Assembly (NCBI RefSeq): GCF_002091635.1
Contig: NZ_BDAC01000020.1
Coordinates: 1 to 64,000 of the forward strand
From: Pseudomonas indica NBRC 103045
Lineage (GTDB): Bacteria > Pseudomonadota > Gammaproteobacteria > Pseudomonadales > Pseudomonadaceae
Direction: 5' to 3'
Length of the DNA stretch: 64,000 nucleotides
This document shows positions 53,462 to 63,359 of the stretch, piece after piece; within the stretch, counting starts at the first letter, position 1, and every line of letters starts with the position of its first letter. Under the pieces are notes generated by a model, which was not told where the DNA came from, searched no databases, and was given only the letters and a program-made list of their open reading frames with translations. The position numbers and the translations under genes were made by a program.

Positions 53462-56041
53462 CTACTTCATCCCCAACCGCCGACGCATGTCCGCCGTGAT
53501 CGCCTGCCGAGTGTCGGCCATGTCCGCCCAGGGGTCGTCGTCGCCCAGTTCGTCCAGGCGCTCGAACAGGTTGCGGATGTTCCACAGGTTCGCGCCCTTG
53601 AGGTCGGCCAGCTCTTCCCGGTGGATCGGCACCGACACCGGCAACCCCTCCCGCGCCCGTACCGAGTAGGCTGCCACCGAGGTGGCGCCGCGACCATTTC
53701 GCAGGTAGTCGATGAAGATCTTCCCGACGCGGTTCTTCGGCCCGCTGATGGCGGAGAAACGATCCGGCATCAGCTTGGCCATATGCCGAGCGATGGCCTG
53801 GCTGAAATCCTTCACCGCGTCCCAGCCCAGGCGGCGGGTCAACGGCACCACCACGTGGATTCCCTTGCCGCCGCTGGTCTTGAGGAAGGAGCGCAACCCC
53901 AGCTCGTCGAGCAGGGTCAGGGTCAACTGGGTCGCCTCGATCATGCGCTTCCAGGGCAATGCCGGGTCCGGGTCGAGGTCGAGGATGAAGCGGTCCGGAC
54001 GCTCCAGCTTCGGCGCGGTGGCGTTCCAGGTATGCAGCTCGATGGTGCCCATCTGCGCCGCGCCCACCAGCCCCTCGGGCGTGTCCACCAGCAGCACCGG
54101 TTGCGGGTCTTCCGGGTCCTCGGTCTGGTTGACATGGGGCAGGCTCAGCTTGCCGGCGTGCTTCTGGAAGAACAGTTCGCCGTCGATACCCTCCGGCGCC
54201 CGCACCAGCGCCACCGGGCGTCCTTGCAGGTCGGGCAGGATCCAGGGGGCGACCCGCCCGTAGTATTGCGCCAGCTCCAGCTTGGTGGCGCCGATGGTCT
54301 TGTCGATGATGCGATCCGGGTGGCTGATCTTGATCTGCCCGACACCGTCCGCGTTCGCCTTGGCCTGCCCGCTGCGTCGTTTCGGCACCGCCTTCTCCTC
54401 GACCTTCTCCGCCGGCTGCGCCCGTTCGCGGCTGATCGCCTTGGCCGGCTTGTCGGAACGCAAGCCGTGAAACACCGAATGCCGGATCACTCCGTCCCGG
54501 GTCATTTCCGCGTAGGCCACTTCGCACATCAGCTCGGGCTTCAGCCAGTGGGCGCCGCGAGCGTCCGCACCGGTAGGCGGGTTGACCACCGCCGGCCGGT
54601 CGATTTCCCGCGCCTTGAGCTGCTTGTACACCGTGCGCAGGGTGGCCTCGTTGAAGCCGGTGCCCACCTTGCCTGCGTAGCGTAGCTGGCCGCTGTCCTC
54701 GTCGTGCAGACCGAGCAGAAGCGCGCCGAAGGCATTGCGCGCGCCCTTCGGGTCGGTATAACCGACGATGATGAATTCCTGGCGGTTCTGGCACTTCACC
54801 TTGATCCAGCTGGAACTGCGACGGGACACGTAAGGGCTGCCGGCGCGCTTGCCGATCAGGCCCTCCAGGCGCATCTGGCAGGCACTCTCCAGCACCGCGT
54901 CGGGGTCCTCGGCGAAGTCCTCGGAGAAGCGCAGCAGCGGGCTCTCGTTGTCCGCCATCAGCGCCGCCAGTGCGGCACGACGCTGTTCCACCGCCACCTC
55001 GCGCAGGTCCATGCCGTTCAGGTACGGCACGTCGAACAGGTAATAGACGATGCGCTCGCTGCCGCCGAGATCGAAGGCGTTCTGCAGGGCCTGGAAGTCC
55101 GGCAGCCCTTCCTCGTTCAGCACCACCACCTCACCGTCCAGCCAAGCCGACTCCAGTCCCAGCGCGGCCAACGCCTCGGCCTGACGCGGCATTTTCGCCG
55201 TCCAGTCATGGCCGTTGCGGGTAATCAGGCGCACCTTGCCCCGTTCGATACGGGCCATGATGCGGTAGCCGTCGAACTTGATCTCGTAGCGCCAGTCGCC
55301 ATCCGGGACGGACTCGACCAGGGTCGCCAGTTGCGGCGTCAGCTTCTCCGGCATGGGCGCCTCGCGCGCGTTGGCCAGCCGCTGCCCCTCCTCCTTCTGG
55401 CCGCGCCGCCGCGCCGGCGTCTTGATCGGCCGGCGTGCTTCGGTCGCCTTGGCGCCGCGCTGGCGCGGGATGATGGTGCGGTCGCTGATGACGCTGTCCG
55501 GCTGGTCTTCGACGATGTCGTATTCGCTTTCCGGGCGCGCCGCTTCGTCGTTGGACTTGATCAGGAACCACTGCTCCTTGCTGCCCTGCATGTGCGTGCG
55601 CACCAGGTTCCAGCTACCGCTGAGCTTCTCGCCCTCGAGGCTGAACTTGAGCTTGCCCTTGCGGTAGCCTTCGCGGGGATCGCCCTCCGGCGTCCAGACG
55701 CCCCGGTCCCAGACGATCACATCGCCGGCGCCGTAATGCCCCTCGGGGATATGCCCCTCGAAGTCCGCGTAGTCCAGCGGGTGATCCTCGACATGCACCG
55801 CCAGCCGCCGCACCTTGGGATCGAGGCAGGGCCCCTTGGGCACCGCCCAGCTCTTCAGGGTGCCGTCCAGTTCCAGGCGGAAGTCGTAGTGCAGGCGGGT
55901 CGCATCGTGTTTCTGGATGCAGTATTGCAGCGCATGCTCCGCCGCCGCGGCCTTGCGACGGGTTCGCCGGGCCGCGCCGGAAGGCTCTGGGGTGGCGGAG
56001 AAATCGCGCTTGCGGTTGTATTCTTCCAGCGGCTTGGCCAT
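53462..56041 (-). CDS. ligD: Multifunctional ATP-dependent DNA ligase LigD
   Basis: The product has 859 residues with all three LigD activities. The 3'-phosphoesterase domain is at about 30-180 (KHDATRLHYDFRLELDG, SWAVPKGP). The ATP-dependent ligase is at about 235-530 (active-site Lys in YEIKFDGYR, LDGEVVVLNEEG, EGLIGKRAGSPY, WIKVKC). The AEP-type polymerase is at about 565-859 (FILDLDPDPALPWKRM, SGGKGIHVVVPL). Together with Ku it joins double-strand breaks. No ku gene is in this window, so it must be encoded elsewhere if the pathway works. Confidence 0.96.
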   Translation of the reverse strand: MAKPLEEYNRKRDFSATPEPSGAARRTRRKAAAAEHALQYCIQKHDATRLHYDFRLELDGTLKSWAVPKGPCLDPKVRRLAVHVEDHPLDYADFEGHIPEGHYGAGDVIVWDRGVWTPEGDPREGYRKGKLKFSLEGEKLSGSWNLVRTHMQGSKEQWFLIKSNDEAARPESEYDIVEDQPDSVISDRTIIPRQRGAKATEARRPIKTPARRRGQKEEGQRLANAREAPMPEKLTPQLATLVESVPDGDWRYEIKFDGYRIMARIERGKVRLITRNGHDWTAKMPRQAEALAALGLESAWLDGEVVVLNEEGLPDFQALQNAFDLGGSERIVYYLFDVPYLNGMDLREVAVEQRRAALAALMADNESPLLRFSEDFAEDPDAVLESACQMRLEGLIGKRAGSPYVSRRSSSWIKVKCQNRQEFIIVGYTDPKGARNAFGALLLGLHDEDSGQLRYAGKVGTGFNEATLRTVYKQLKAREIDRPAVVNPPTGADARGAHWLKPELMCEVAYAEMTRDGVIRHSVFHGLRSDKPAKAISRERAQPAEKVEEKAVPKRRSGQAKANADGVGQIKISHPDRIIDKTIGATKLELAQYYGRVAPWILPDLQGRPVALVRAPEGIDGELFFQKHAGKLSLPHVNQTEDPEDPQPVLLVDTPEGLVGAAQMGTIELHTWNATAPKLERPDRFILDLDPDPALPWKRMIEATQLTLTLLDELGLRSFLKTSGGKGIHVVVPLTRRLGWDAVKDFSQAIARHMAKLMPDRFSAISGPKNRVGKIFIDYLRNGRGATSVAAYSVRAREGLPVSVPIHREELADLKGANLWNIRNLFERLDELGDDDPWADMADTRQAITADMRRRLGMK

Positions 56042-56111
56042 GGGGTCGCCTCTCGCTTGGTCTAGAAGCTTAGAGACGCGCGACCCCTGGGGGTTCTATA
56101 AGAATGACCGG

Positions 56112-57311
56112 TTATTGCGGACGCCCTGGCTCCTCCGGCCCGCCGTCCTCCTCGATATCCTCCAGCTTCAATTCCAGCCCCCAGGCCGGGGCTTCCGCCG
56201 GTCTGGCCGGTTCGGGAGCACTGGGCGCCGCGGGCTGGGCAGCGGCCGGGGAGTCCTTGTAGAGCTTCAGCTTGAGGCGGACGTTGTTGGCCGAGTCGGC
56301 GTTCTTGATCGCTTCCTCTTCGCTGATGGCGCCCTCGTTGGCCAGGTCGATCAGCGCCTGGTCGAAGGTCTGCATGCCCAGGTTCTTCGACTTCTCCATC
56401 ACTTCCTTGATCGAGCTGAGTTCGCTGCGCTTGATCAGGTCGCGCACAGTGGGCGTGCCGAGCAGCACCTCCACGGCGGCGCGGCGCTTGCCGTCGACCG
56501 TCTTGACCAGCCGCTGGGAGACGAATGCCTTGAGGTTGTTGCCCAGGTCGTTGAGCAACTGCGGGCGGCGGTCTTCCGGGAAGAAGTTGATGATGCGGTC
56601 GAGCGCCTGGTTGGCGTTGTTGGCGTGCAGGGTGGAAATCGCCAGGTGGCCGGTGTCGGCGAACGCCAGGGCGTGCTCCATGGTCTCGCGGTCGCGGATC
56701 TCGCCGATCAGGATTACGTCCGGCGCCTGGCGTAGGGTGTTCTTCAGCGCGGCGTGGAAGCTGCGGGTGTCCACGCCGACCTCGCGCTGGTTGATGATGG
56801 ATTTCTTGTGCCGGTGCACGTACTCCACCGGGTCCTCGATGGTGATGATGTGCCCGCCGCTGTTGCGGTTGCGGTAGTCGATCAGCGCCGCCAGGGAGGT
56901 CGACTTGCCGGAACCGGTGCCGCCGACGAAAAGCACCAGGCCGCGCTTCTCCATCACTACCTTGAGCAGCACTTCCGGCAGCTTGAGGTCCTCGAACCTG
57001 GGGATTTCCATCTTGATGTTGCGCGCGACGATGGACACCTCGTTGCGCTGCTTGAAGATGTTGATGCGGAAGCGGCCGATGTGCGGCAGCGAGATCGCCA
57101 GGTTCATCTCCAGCTCGCGTTCGAATTCGGCCCGTTGCTCGGCATCCATGACCGACTCGGCGATCTTCGCCACCTCCCCCGGCTTCAGCGGTTCGGCGCT
57201 GAGCGGCTTGAGCACGCCGTTGAACTTGGCACAGGGCGGCGCGCCCGTGGAGAGGTAGAGGTCGGAACCGTCCTGGCTGGCCAGGATTTTCAGCATCGAT
57301 TGGATATCCAT
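56112..57311 (-). CDS. PilT/PilU-family pilus retraction ATPase
   Basis: The product has 399 residues from the ATG at 57311; an upstream start at 57341 is possible. Secretion-ATPase motifs: Walker A GGTGSGKST, Asp box ITIEDPVEYVH, Walker B ILIGEIRD, His box STLHANNANQALDRIINFFP. YRNRNSGGHI and MQTFDQAL resemble PilU more than PilT. It powers or assists type IV pilus retraction at the inner membrane. A Pro/Ala-rich, then acidic tail of about 50 residues after the core (from about 350) is not usual. It stands apart from other pilus genes here. Confidence 0.9.
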   Translation of the reverse strand: MDIQSMLKILASQDGSDLYLSTGAPPCAKFNGVLKPLSAEPLKPGEVAKIAESVMDAEQRAEFERELEMNLAISLPHIGRFRINIFKQRNEVSIVARNIKMEIPRFEDLKLPEVLLKVVMEKRGLVLFVGGTGSGKSTSLAALIDYRNRNSGGHIITIEDPVEYVHRHKKSIINQREVGVDTRSFHAALKNTLRQAPDVILIGEIRDRETMEHALAFADTGHLAISTLHANNANQALDRIINFFPEDRRPQLLNDLGNNLKAFVSQRLVKTVDGKRRAAVEVLLGTPTVRDLIKRSELSSIKEVMEKSKNLGMQTFDQALIDLANEGAISEEEAIKNADSANNVRLKLKLYKDSPAAAQPAAPSAPEPARPAEAPAWGLELKLEDIEEDGGPEEPGRPQ

Positions 57312-57445
57312 GGAGCAATCTCTTATGGCGAAGAGGCGCACTGCCGGATGAAAACCGGCAAAAATCTGGCGCCAACGAACCGGCGACTGTATGGTCTGGG
57401 GTGTTCAGGCACAATGCCTAGCCCATCACAGAATCGGACTCCCAC

Positions 57446-57724
57446 ATGCCCAAAGCCATGGCCCGCCACATCTTGGTCAAGACCGAGGCCGAAGCCGAGC
57501 AATTGAAAAAACGCCTCGCCAACGGCGAAGCCTTCGATGTCCTGGCGAAGAAACACTCGCTCTGCCCGTCCGGCAAACGCGGCGGCGATCTCGGCGAGGT
57601 CCGCCCCGGCCAGATGGTGCGGGCCATCGACCAAGTGATCTTCAAGAAGCCCCTGCGCACCGTGCACGGTCCGATCAAGAGCGCCTTCGGCTATCACCTA
57701 GTACAAGTGTTCTATCGAGAATGA
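57446..57724 (+). CDS. ppiC: Parvulin-type peptidyl-prolyl isomerase (PpiC-like)
   Basis: The product has 92 residues, a single parvulin domain without signal peptide: MARHILVKTEAEAEQLKKRL, FDVLAKKHSLCPSGKRGGDLGEVRPGQMV, and GPIKSAFGYHLVQVFYRE. It speeds cis-trans proline isomerisation in the cytoplasm. It diverges from the pilus ATPase gene and is followed by a hairpin. Confidence 0.94.
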   Translation: MPKAMARHILVKTEAEAEQLKKRLANGEAFDVLAKKHSLCPSGKRGGDLGEVRPGQMVRAIDQVIFKKPLRTVHGPIKSAFGYHLVQVFYRE

Positions 57725-57726
57725 CA

Positions 57727-57755
57727 GCGGAAACCGGAAAATAGCCGGTTTCCGC
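57727..57755 (+). terminator. Terminator after ppiC
   Basis: GCGGAAACCGG (57727-57737) pairs perfectly with CCGGTTTCCGC (57745-57755), three bases after the stop. Confidence 0.72.
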
Positions 57756-57870
57756 CCGTCGGCCGCTGCCGTTCGGCGAATTGTGGCGAGAGCGACGGAT
57801 AGGTTGCGCGGTTTGGTGGTCTGTCACTCATGCATCGTAGCGACAGTCCCCGCCCGAAGGAGTATGCAGG

Positions 57871-59952
57871 ATGCAACCGGAGCGAATAGTCACCGGCCCC
57901 ATGAACCTGATAACGGCCCCGCGGATGCCCCGCTTCCCCTTCGACGGCGGAGAGATGGGGCAGAAGGTCCGCACCTTCGATTGGAGTGCCACTCCGCTCG
58001 GCCCGATCCAGGACTGGCCGAGCGTGTTGCGCGTCACCGTGGAGTTCGTCCTCAACTCCAAATTTCCCAAGTGCCTGGTGTGGGGCTCCTCCCTCACCAT
58101 GATCTACAACGATGCCTTCAAGCCGATCCTCGGCAACAAATCGGAAGCACTGGGGCGGCCGTTCAGCGAGGTCTGGAGCGAAGCCTGGGATGCCATCGGC
58201 CCGATCGCCGAACGCGCGTTTTCCGGCGAGGCGACCTATATCGAGGATTTCCCGCTCGCCATCAACCGCCACGGCCATCTGGAGCAGGCCTTCTTCACCT
58301 TCTGCTACAGCCCGGTACGGGACGAGAACGGCGTGGTCGTCGGTATGATGGATACCGTTATCGAAATGACAGGCAAGTACCTCGCCGAACGCCAGTTGCG
58401 CGAACTCGCCAACTCGCTGGAAAAGCAGGTCGCCGAACGCACCGCCGACCGCAACCGCCTCTGGCAGTTGTCCACCGACATCATGCTGGTGACCCATTTC
58501 GACAGCGTGATTACCGCCGCCAACCCGGCCTGGCAGCGCATGCTCGGCTGGAGCGAGCAGGAACTGGTCGGCCAGCGGGCGCTGAGCCTCATCCACCGCG
58601 AGGACCTGCATCGCACCATCCGCACCATCCGCCTGTTGTCCCGCGGTACGCCGATCTCCGGCCTGGACAACCGCGTCCGCCACAAGGACGGCAGTTACCG
58701 CTGGATCAGTTGGAACGCGGTGCCCGGCGATGGCCTGATCAATGCCGTGGGGAGGGATTTCACCGCTGAAAAGGAACAGGCCGAAGCCCTCCAGCAGGCC
58801 GAGGAAAACCTTCGCCACAGCCAGAAGATGGAAGCGGTCGGCCAGCTCACCGGCGGCCTGGCGCACGACTTCAACAACCTGCTGCTGAGTATCGGCGGCA
58901 GCCTGGAATTGCTGGGCGAACGGCTCCGCCAAGGGCGCACCCAGGACCTCGAGCGCTACATCGAGGCGGCCCAGGGCGCGACCCAGCGCGCGGCCTCCCT
59001 GACCCACCGCCTGCTGGCCTTTTCCCGGCGCCAGACCCTCGATCCGCGGCCGACCCGGGTCAACCACCTGATCGCCGACATGGAAGAACTGGTCCGCCAT
59101 ACCATGGGGCCGACCATCCGGGTGGACATCATCCGCTCCACGGATTCCTGGACCGTCCTGGTGGATCGCAATCAGTTGGAAAACTCCCTGCTCAACCTTT
59201 GCATCAACGCCCGCGATGCGATGCCGGAAGGTGGCCGGCTGGTCATCGAGACGGCCAACGTCGAGCTGGATGCCAAAACCGCGGGCGCGCTGGAACTGGC
59301 ACCCGGCGAATACCTGTCGCTGAGGGTCAGCGATACCGGCATGGGCATGTCGGCGGAAGTCGCCAAACGGGCCTGCGAACCCTTCTTCACCACCAAACCC
59401 ACCGGCCAGGGCACCGGGCTGGGGCTTTCCATGGTGTACGGCTTCGCCCAGCAATCCGGCGGCCAGGTGCGAATCCACTCGGAAACCGACCGGGGGACCT
59501 CCGTCATGCTCTACCTGCCGCGCCACGCGGATGAGCCGGACGCCCCCAGCGAGACGGCACAGCCCTCCGACATGCCGGTGACCAGCCAGGGCGAAACCGT
59601 GCTGGTGATCGATGACGAGGCGACCCTGCGCATGCTGGTGACCGAAGTGCTGGAAGACCTCGGCTACGCCACCCTCGAAGCCGCGGAAGGCCCGTCCGGC
59701 CTGGCGTTGCTGGAATCGGGCCGGCCCGTGGACCTGCTGATCACCGACATCGGCCTGCCCGGTGGCATGAACGGCCGCCAGGTCGCCGACGCCGCGCGCC
59801 GTGTCCGACCGGGGCTGAAAGTGCTGTTCATCACCGGCTATGCCGAGACCACCGTGGTCGGCAACGACCGCCTGGAGCCGGATATGCAGATTCTGACCAA
59901 GCCCTTCACCCTGGATGCCCTGGCCAACCGGATCAAAGGCCTGCTCGGCTGA
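57871..59952 (+). CDS. Cytoplasmic PAS-containing hybrid histidine kinase with receiver
   Basis: The product has 693 residues with AAGGAG 8 bases before the ATG and no transmembrane helix. A first sensor domain of PAS/GAF-like type (about 25-180; [15 protein letters not shown]) is followed by a coiled coil and a PAS domain (about 195-310). HisKA has its His in [14 protein letters not shown] (about 331). The HATPase domain ([35 protein letters not shown]) is followed by a C-terminal receiver (about 570-693) with Asp in [10 protein letters not shown] and [13 protein letters not shown] is typical of the NtrB-like hybrid kinases common in Pseudomonas. Signal and target unknown; no separate regulator is adjacent. 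Confidence 0.92.
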   Translation: MQPERIVTGPMNLITAPRMPRFPFDGGEMGQKVRTFDWSATPLGPIQDWPSVLRVTVEFVLNSKFPKCLVWGSSLTMIYNDAFKPILGNKSEALGRPFSEVWSEAWDAIGPIAERAFSGEATYIEDFPLAINRHGHLEQAFFTFCYSPVRDENGVVVGMMDTVIEMTGKYLAERQLRELANSLEKQVAERTADRNRLWQLSTDIMLVTHFDSVITAANPAWQRMLGWSEQELVGQRALSLIHREDLHRTIRTIRLLSRGTPISGLDNRVRHKDGSYRWISWNAVPGDGLINAVGRDFTAEKEQAEALQQAEENLRHSQKMEAVGQLTGGLAHDFNNLLLSIGGSLELLGERLRQGRTQDLERYIEAAQGATQRAASLTHRLLAFSRRQTLDPRPTRVNHLIADMEELVRHTMGPTIRVDIIRSTDSWTVLVDRNQLENSLLNLCINARDAMPEGGRLVIETANVELDAKTAGALELAPGEYLSLRVSDTGMGMSAEVAKRACEPFFTTKPTGQGTGLGLSMVYGFAQQSGGQVRIHSETDRGTSVMLYLPRHADEPDAPSETAQPSDMPVTSQGETVLVIDDEATLRMLVTEVLEDLGYATLEAAEGPSGLALLESGRPVDLLITDIGLPGGMNGRQVADAARRVRPGLKVLFITGYAETTVVGNDRLEPDMQILTKPFTLDALANRIKGLLG

Positions 59953-59998
59953 CGGGCTGTCGGGCACACGAACCCGCCCCAACATCCGAACCCGCTCT

Positions 59999-60058
59999 TG
60001 TAGGGGCGAATTCATTCGCCCAACGAAGCATCGCCAGGCGAATAAATTCGCCTCTACA
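59999..60058. repeat. Interspersed hairpin repeat (GTAGGGGCGAATTCATTCGCC family)
   Basis: TGTAGGGGCGAATTCATTCG faces CGAATAAATTCGCCTCTACA across a short spacer, a full-length unit of the same family as 33569-33629 and 47758-47817. Confidence 0.8.
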
Positions 60059-60070
60059 ACACTTTGCTTT

Positions 60071-60600
60071 TCGTAGGAACCAGCTCTGCTGGCGAGGCTT
60101 TTGTGTCACCTGTTCGCTCGTTCTTACAAAGGGCTGCATCCGAACCTCAGCGTGGGAGCGAATTCATTCGCAATGCTGTTTGCATCCCAATCCAGCACAC
60201 TGCCGACGGATTCGCGTCACCCCCGCCCCCTCACCCCAGCCCTCTCCCCAAAGGGGCGAGGGAGCAGTCCGTGCCGGCCCAACAGCACGTGTGGCGAATA
60301 AATTCGCCCCAACACCGTCTGCTTTCGTAGGAACCAGCTCTGCTGGCGAGGCTTTTGTGTCACCTGTTCGCTCGTTCTTACAAAGAGCTGCATCCGAACC
60401 TCAGCGTGGGAGCGAATTCATTCGCGAATGCTGTTTGCATCCCAATTCAGCACTGCCGACGGGTTCGCGTCATCCTTACCCCAGCCCTCTCCCCAAAGGG
60501 GCGAGGGAGCAGTCCGTGCCGGCCCAACAGCACGTGTGGCGAATAAATTCGCCTCTACACCGTCCGCTTTTCGTAGGAGCCAGCTCTGCTGGCGAAGCCC
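60071..60600. repeat. Tandem duplication, two copies of about 250 bp plus a partial third
   Basis: Copy 1 (60071-60324) and copy 2 (60325-60570) both begin TCGTAGGAACCAGCTCTGCT and run through the same series of GAATTCATTCGC and CCCCAGCCCTCTCCCC elements; a third start lies at 60571. Copies differ by small indels (for example CAATGC versus CGAATGC) and single bases. No gene is supported in the stretch. Confidence 0.85.
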
Positions 60601-60616
60601 CACGAACGCTGGAGAT

Positions 60617-61165
60617 TCAGCGCCCACCACCCAGCGGCAACATGCGCAGCAGCACCCCGTCGCGCTTCACGTAATGGTGGAACAGCGCCGCCGCCGCGTG
60701 CAGGCCGATCAGCCAGTAGCCGGCCTGGCCGAGCGCTTCGTGCAATTCCTTCAGCTCACCCGCGAGCCCCTTGTCCGGGGCCACCAGGGCCGGCAATTCC
60801 AGGCCGAAGAACGGAATCGGCTTGCCGGCCGCGCTGAGGATCAGCCAACCCACGAAGGGCAGGCCGATCATCAGCCCATACAACGCCAGGTGCATGGCCT
60901 TCGCCAGCCAATCCTGCCAGGCCGGGGTGGCGGGTTCGTCACGCAGCGAGGGACCCAGAATGCGCGCCAGCAGACGCAGCCAGACCAGGGCGAACACCGC
61001 CAGGCCCAGCATGAAGTGCCATTGCTTGAGCAACTCGCGAGTCTCACTGCCCTTGGGAAAGTTGCCTTTCAGCTCGATGCAGGCATACACACCGGCGATC
61101 AGCAGCAGCATCAGCCAGTGCAGGCCGATGGAAAGGCGGCTGTAGCGTTGAGAAAGATAGGTCAT
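60617..61165 (-). CDS. Cytochrome b561
   Basis: The product has 182 residues with four transmembrane helices. Candidate haem-ligand His residues are in SIGLHWLMLLL, KQWHFMLGLAVF, KAMHLALYGLM and LIGLHAAAALFHHY, the usual b561 arrangement. It carries electrons in the inner membrane, typically quinol-linked. AGGAG precedes the ATG. It lies next to the QseBC-like pair on the same strand with a gap of about 70 bases, so coregulation is possible. Confidence 0.92.
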   Translation of the reverse strand: MTYLSQRYSRLSIGLHWLMLLLIAGVYACIELKGNFPKGSETRELLKQWHFMLGLAVFALVWLRLLARILGPSLRDEPATPAWQDWLAKAMHLALYGLMIGLPFVGWLILSAAGKPIPFFGLELPALVAPDKGLAGELKELHEALGQAGYWLIGLHAAAALFHHYVKRDGVLLRMLPLGGGR

Positions 61166-61233
61166 GGGGAGACGCTCCTTGTATGAGGAAGTGATGCGAT
61201 CCTAAGGCTGGACACTTAAGGAAACCTTAGCCC

Positions 61234-62640
61234 TCACACCTCGCGCGGAAAACGCACCCGGACTTCCAGTCCGCCCAGCGGCGATTCGAGCAGTTCGACA
61301 TCCGCCCGGTGCAGTTCCGCCACCCGCGCGACGATGGACAAGCCCAGCCCGGCGCCCTGCCCTTCGCCCTCGCGGAAGAAGCGCTCGAACACCTTGGCAC
61401 GCATGTCCAGCGGCACGCCGGGGCCGCTGTCCAAGACGCGCAGCAACACGGCATCCTCGGCGCTTTCCAGGCACACCTGGATCTGCCCACCGGCCGGGGT
61501 GTATTGCAGGGCGTTGCCGACCAGGTTCTGCAACAGGGTCTCCAGGCTGGCCGCATCGCCCGTCAGGCGGTAATCGCCGCCGTCTGCCGCTTCCAGGGTC
61601 AGTTCCTGGCGGCGACTCAGCGCCAAGGGCGTCAGCTCCGCCAGGGCACCACGGGCCAGCGCACACAGGTCGAGACGGGTCATGGCCAGTTGCACCGCAT
61701 TCGGCTCCAGCCGGGCCAGGGTCAGCATCTGCGCCACCACGCGGGTGGTCCGGTCCACGCCGGCGATGAGCTGCGCCAATGCACCGGCACGATCATGCTC
61801 ATCGACCGCCTCCATCGCGTTCTGCGCATGGATGCGCAGCACCGCCAGGGGCGTGCGCAGCTCGTGGGCGGCATCGGCGATGAAGCGCTTCTCCCGCTCG
61901 ATCAGTTGGGTGACCTGCAGCAACAGGCGATTCAACGACGCCACCACCGGCTCCAGCTCCCTCGGCAAGGGTTGCAGGATCAGCGGAGACAGATCGTCCG
62001 GGCCGCGGGTCTTGAGCGATTGGGTCATGCGCACCAGCGGGCGCAGCCCCCAGCCCACCGCCAGCCAGACCAGCAGGGCCAGCACCGGCAGCCCCACCAG
62101 ATCGGGCAACAGGCTGCGCGCGGCGATCTTGCCCACCAGTTCGCCACGCACGCTGTCGCGCTCGCCGACCAGCAGCCAGGCGCGATCCTCCCGGTCGTGC
62201 AGGAGGAACAGTCGCCAGCCGTGCCCGGCCATGCGCAGGTCGTGGTAACCCTCCAGGGCGGTGCTCGGGGCGGCCGCCCCGACGCTGCTCAGCAAAACCT
62301 GCAAGGCATCCGCCGGGATACTCGCCGAATGCAGCAGCGGGCGGCCCTGCTCGTCGGCAACCTGGAAACCGAGCTTGCCCTCGTAGCGGTGACCCGCCTT
62401 GCGCTCCTGGCCGCCCATCAGCGCGGCATCCAGGGCAGCCTGCAGTTCGCTGCGGTTGGCGTCGCTCATGTCGCGTCCGACCAACCCCTGCAGCAGACGC
62501 GCGCTCTGCGCCAACTGGGCGTCGAACAGTTCCTCGATCTCGTGGTGGGCGTCGCGGTAGCTCTTCCAGGAGATCAACCCCAGCGACATGCCGAGCAGAC
62601 CGAGCACCAGCAGCAGGGTACGGGCACGGATCGAACGCAT
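61234..62640 (-). CDS. Sensor histidine kinase, QseC/PmrB-like
   Basis: The product has 468 residues. Two transmembrane helices (about 8-28 and 163-185) flank a periplasmic sensor of about 135 residues (YRDAHHEIEELFDAQLAQSARLLQGLV is typical of the QseC group). A HAMP segment, HisKA (His in ADAAHELRTPLAVLRIHAQN) and HATPase (NLVGNALQYTPAGG, LDSGPGVPLD, GAGLGLSIV) follow. Its ATG overlaps the stop of the response regulator gene (ATGA), so the two are coupled. Confidence 0.93.
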   Translation of the reverse strand: MRSIRARTLLLVLGLLGMSLGLISWKSYRDAHHEIEELFDAQLAQSARLLQGLVGRDMSDANRSELQAALDAALMGGQERKAGHRYEGKLGFQVADEQGRPLLHSASIPADALQVLLSSVGAAAPSTALEGYHDLRMAGHGWRLFLLHDREDRAWLLVGERDSVRGELVGKIAARSLLPDLVGLPVLALLVWLAVGWGLRPLVRMTQSLKTRGPDDLSPLILQPLPRELEPVVASLNRLLLQVTQLIEREKRFIADAAHELRTPLAVLRIHAQNAMEAVDEHDRAGALAQLIAGVDRTTRVVAQMLTLARLEPNAVQLAMTRLDLCALARGALAELTPLALSRRQELTLEAADGGDYRLTGDAASLETLLQNLVGNALQYTPAGGQIQVCLESAEDAVLLRVLDSGPGVPLDMRAKVFERFFREGEGQGAGLGLSIVARVAELHRADVELLESPLGGLEVRVRFPREV

Positions 62641-63299
62641 CAGAGCTTGTCCACCAGATAGCCGACGCCCCGGACGGTGCGGATCAGCTCGGGGAAGAAC
62701 TTGCGCCGCAGGTGGTGCACGTGCACCTCCAGGGCGTTGCTCTCCACCTCCTCGTCCCAGCCGTAGAGCACCTGCTGCAACTTGTCGCGGGTCAGCACCC
62801 GGCCCGGATGGGCGAGCAGTTCGTGGAGCAGCATGAATTCCTTCCGCGAGAGGTTCACCGCCTCGCCCCGGTAGGTGACCTGCTGGTCCACCGGGTCGAG
62901 GCGGATGTCCTGGTACTCCAGCGCCGGCTGCGGGCGGTTGAGGCTGCGCCGGACCAGCGCCCGCAAACGAGCCTTGAGTTCGGCGACATCGAACGGCTTG
63001 ACCAGGTAATCGTCCGCCCCGGCATCGAGCCCGGCGACCCGGTCGCCGGTGGCGTCGCGGGCGGTGAGCACCAGCACCGGCACCGGGTTGGCCGCCGCGC
63101 GCAGGCGCCGCAGCACTTCCAGGCCATCCAGGCGCGGCAGGCCGAGGTCGAGGACGGCCACGTCGAAGTCCTCGTGGCTCAGCGCATGCAGCGCGCTGGC
63201 GCCGTCCTGCAACCAGTCGACGGTGTAGCCCTCCGGCTTGAGCGCCGTGCGGATGCCCTCGCCCAGCGCCCCGTCATCTTCAACCAGCAACAATCGCAT
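62640..63299 (-). CDS. OmpR-family response regulator, QseB/PmrA-like
   Basis: The product has 219 residues from the ATG at 63299, where MRLLLVEDDGALGEGIRTALK starts the receiver. The phospho-acceptor Asp is in VAVLDLGLPRLDGLEVL; LTARDA and KPFDVAEL complete the receiver. A winged-helix DNA-binding domain (about 125-219; LSRKEFMLLHELLAHPGRVLTRDKLQQVLYGWD, VHHLRRKF, VRGVGYLVD) follows. It is the first gene of the two-component pair, with the kinase directly downstream. Confidence 0.94.
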   Translation of the reverse strand: MRLLLVEDDGALGEGIRTALKPEGYTVDWLQDGASALHALSHEDFDVAVLDLGLPRLDGLEVLRRLRAAANPVPVLVLTARDATGDRVAGLDAGADDYLVKPFDVAELKARLRALVRRSLNRPQPALEYQDIRLDPVDQQVTYRGEAVNLSRKEFMLLHELLAHPGRVLTRDKLQQVLYGWDEEVESNALEVHVHHLRRKFFPELIRTVRGVGYLVDKL

Positions 63300-63359
63300 G
63301 GAGACATCCCGTATCGCCCGGCCCCGCCGGATGGCGCCATTCAACCGCAGTGCGTGCCA

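Noticed and set aside
57712-60015. 767-residue minus-strand frame opposite the hybrid kinase
   Set aside because: Same reason: shadow frame in high-GC DNA with no recognisable domain.
59999-60600. CRISPR array
   Set aside because: The repeat period is about 250 bases, units contain inverted arms of known Pseudomonas-type repeats, and there are no short spacers or cas genes.
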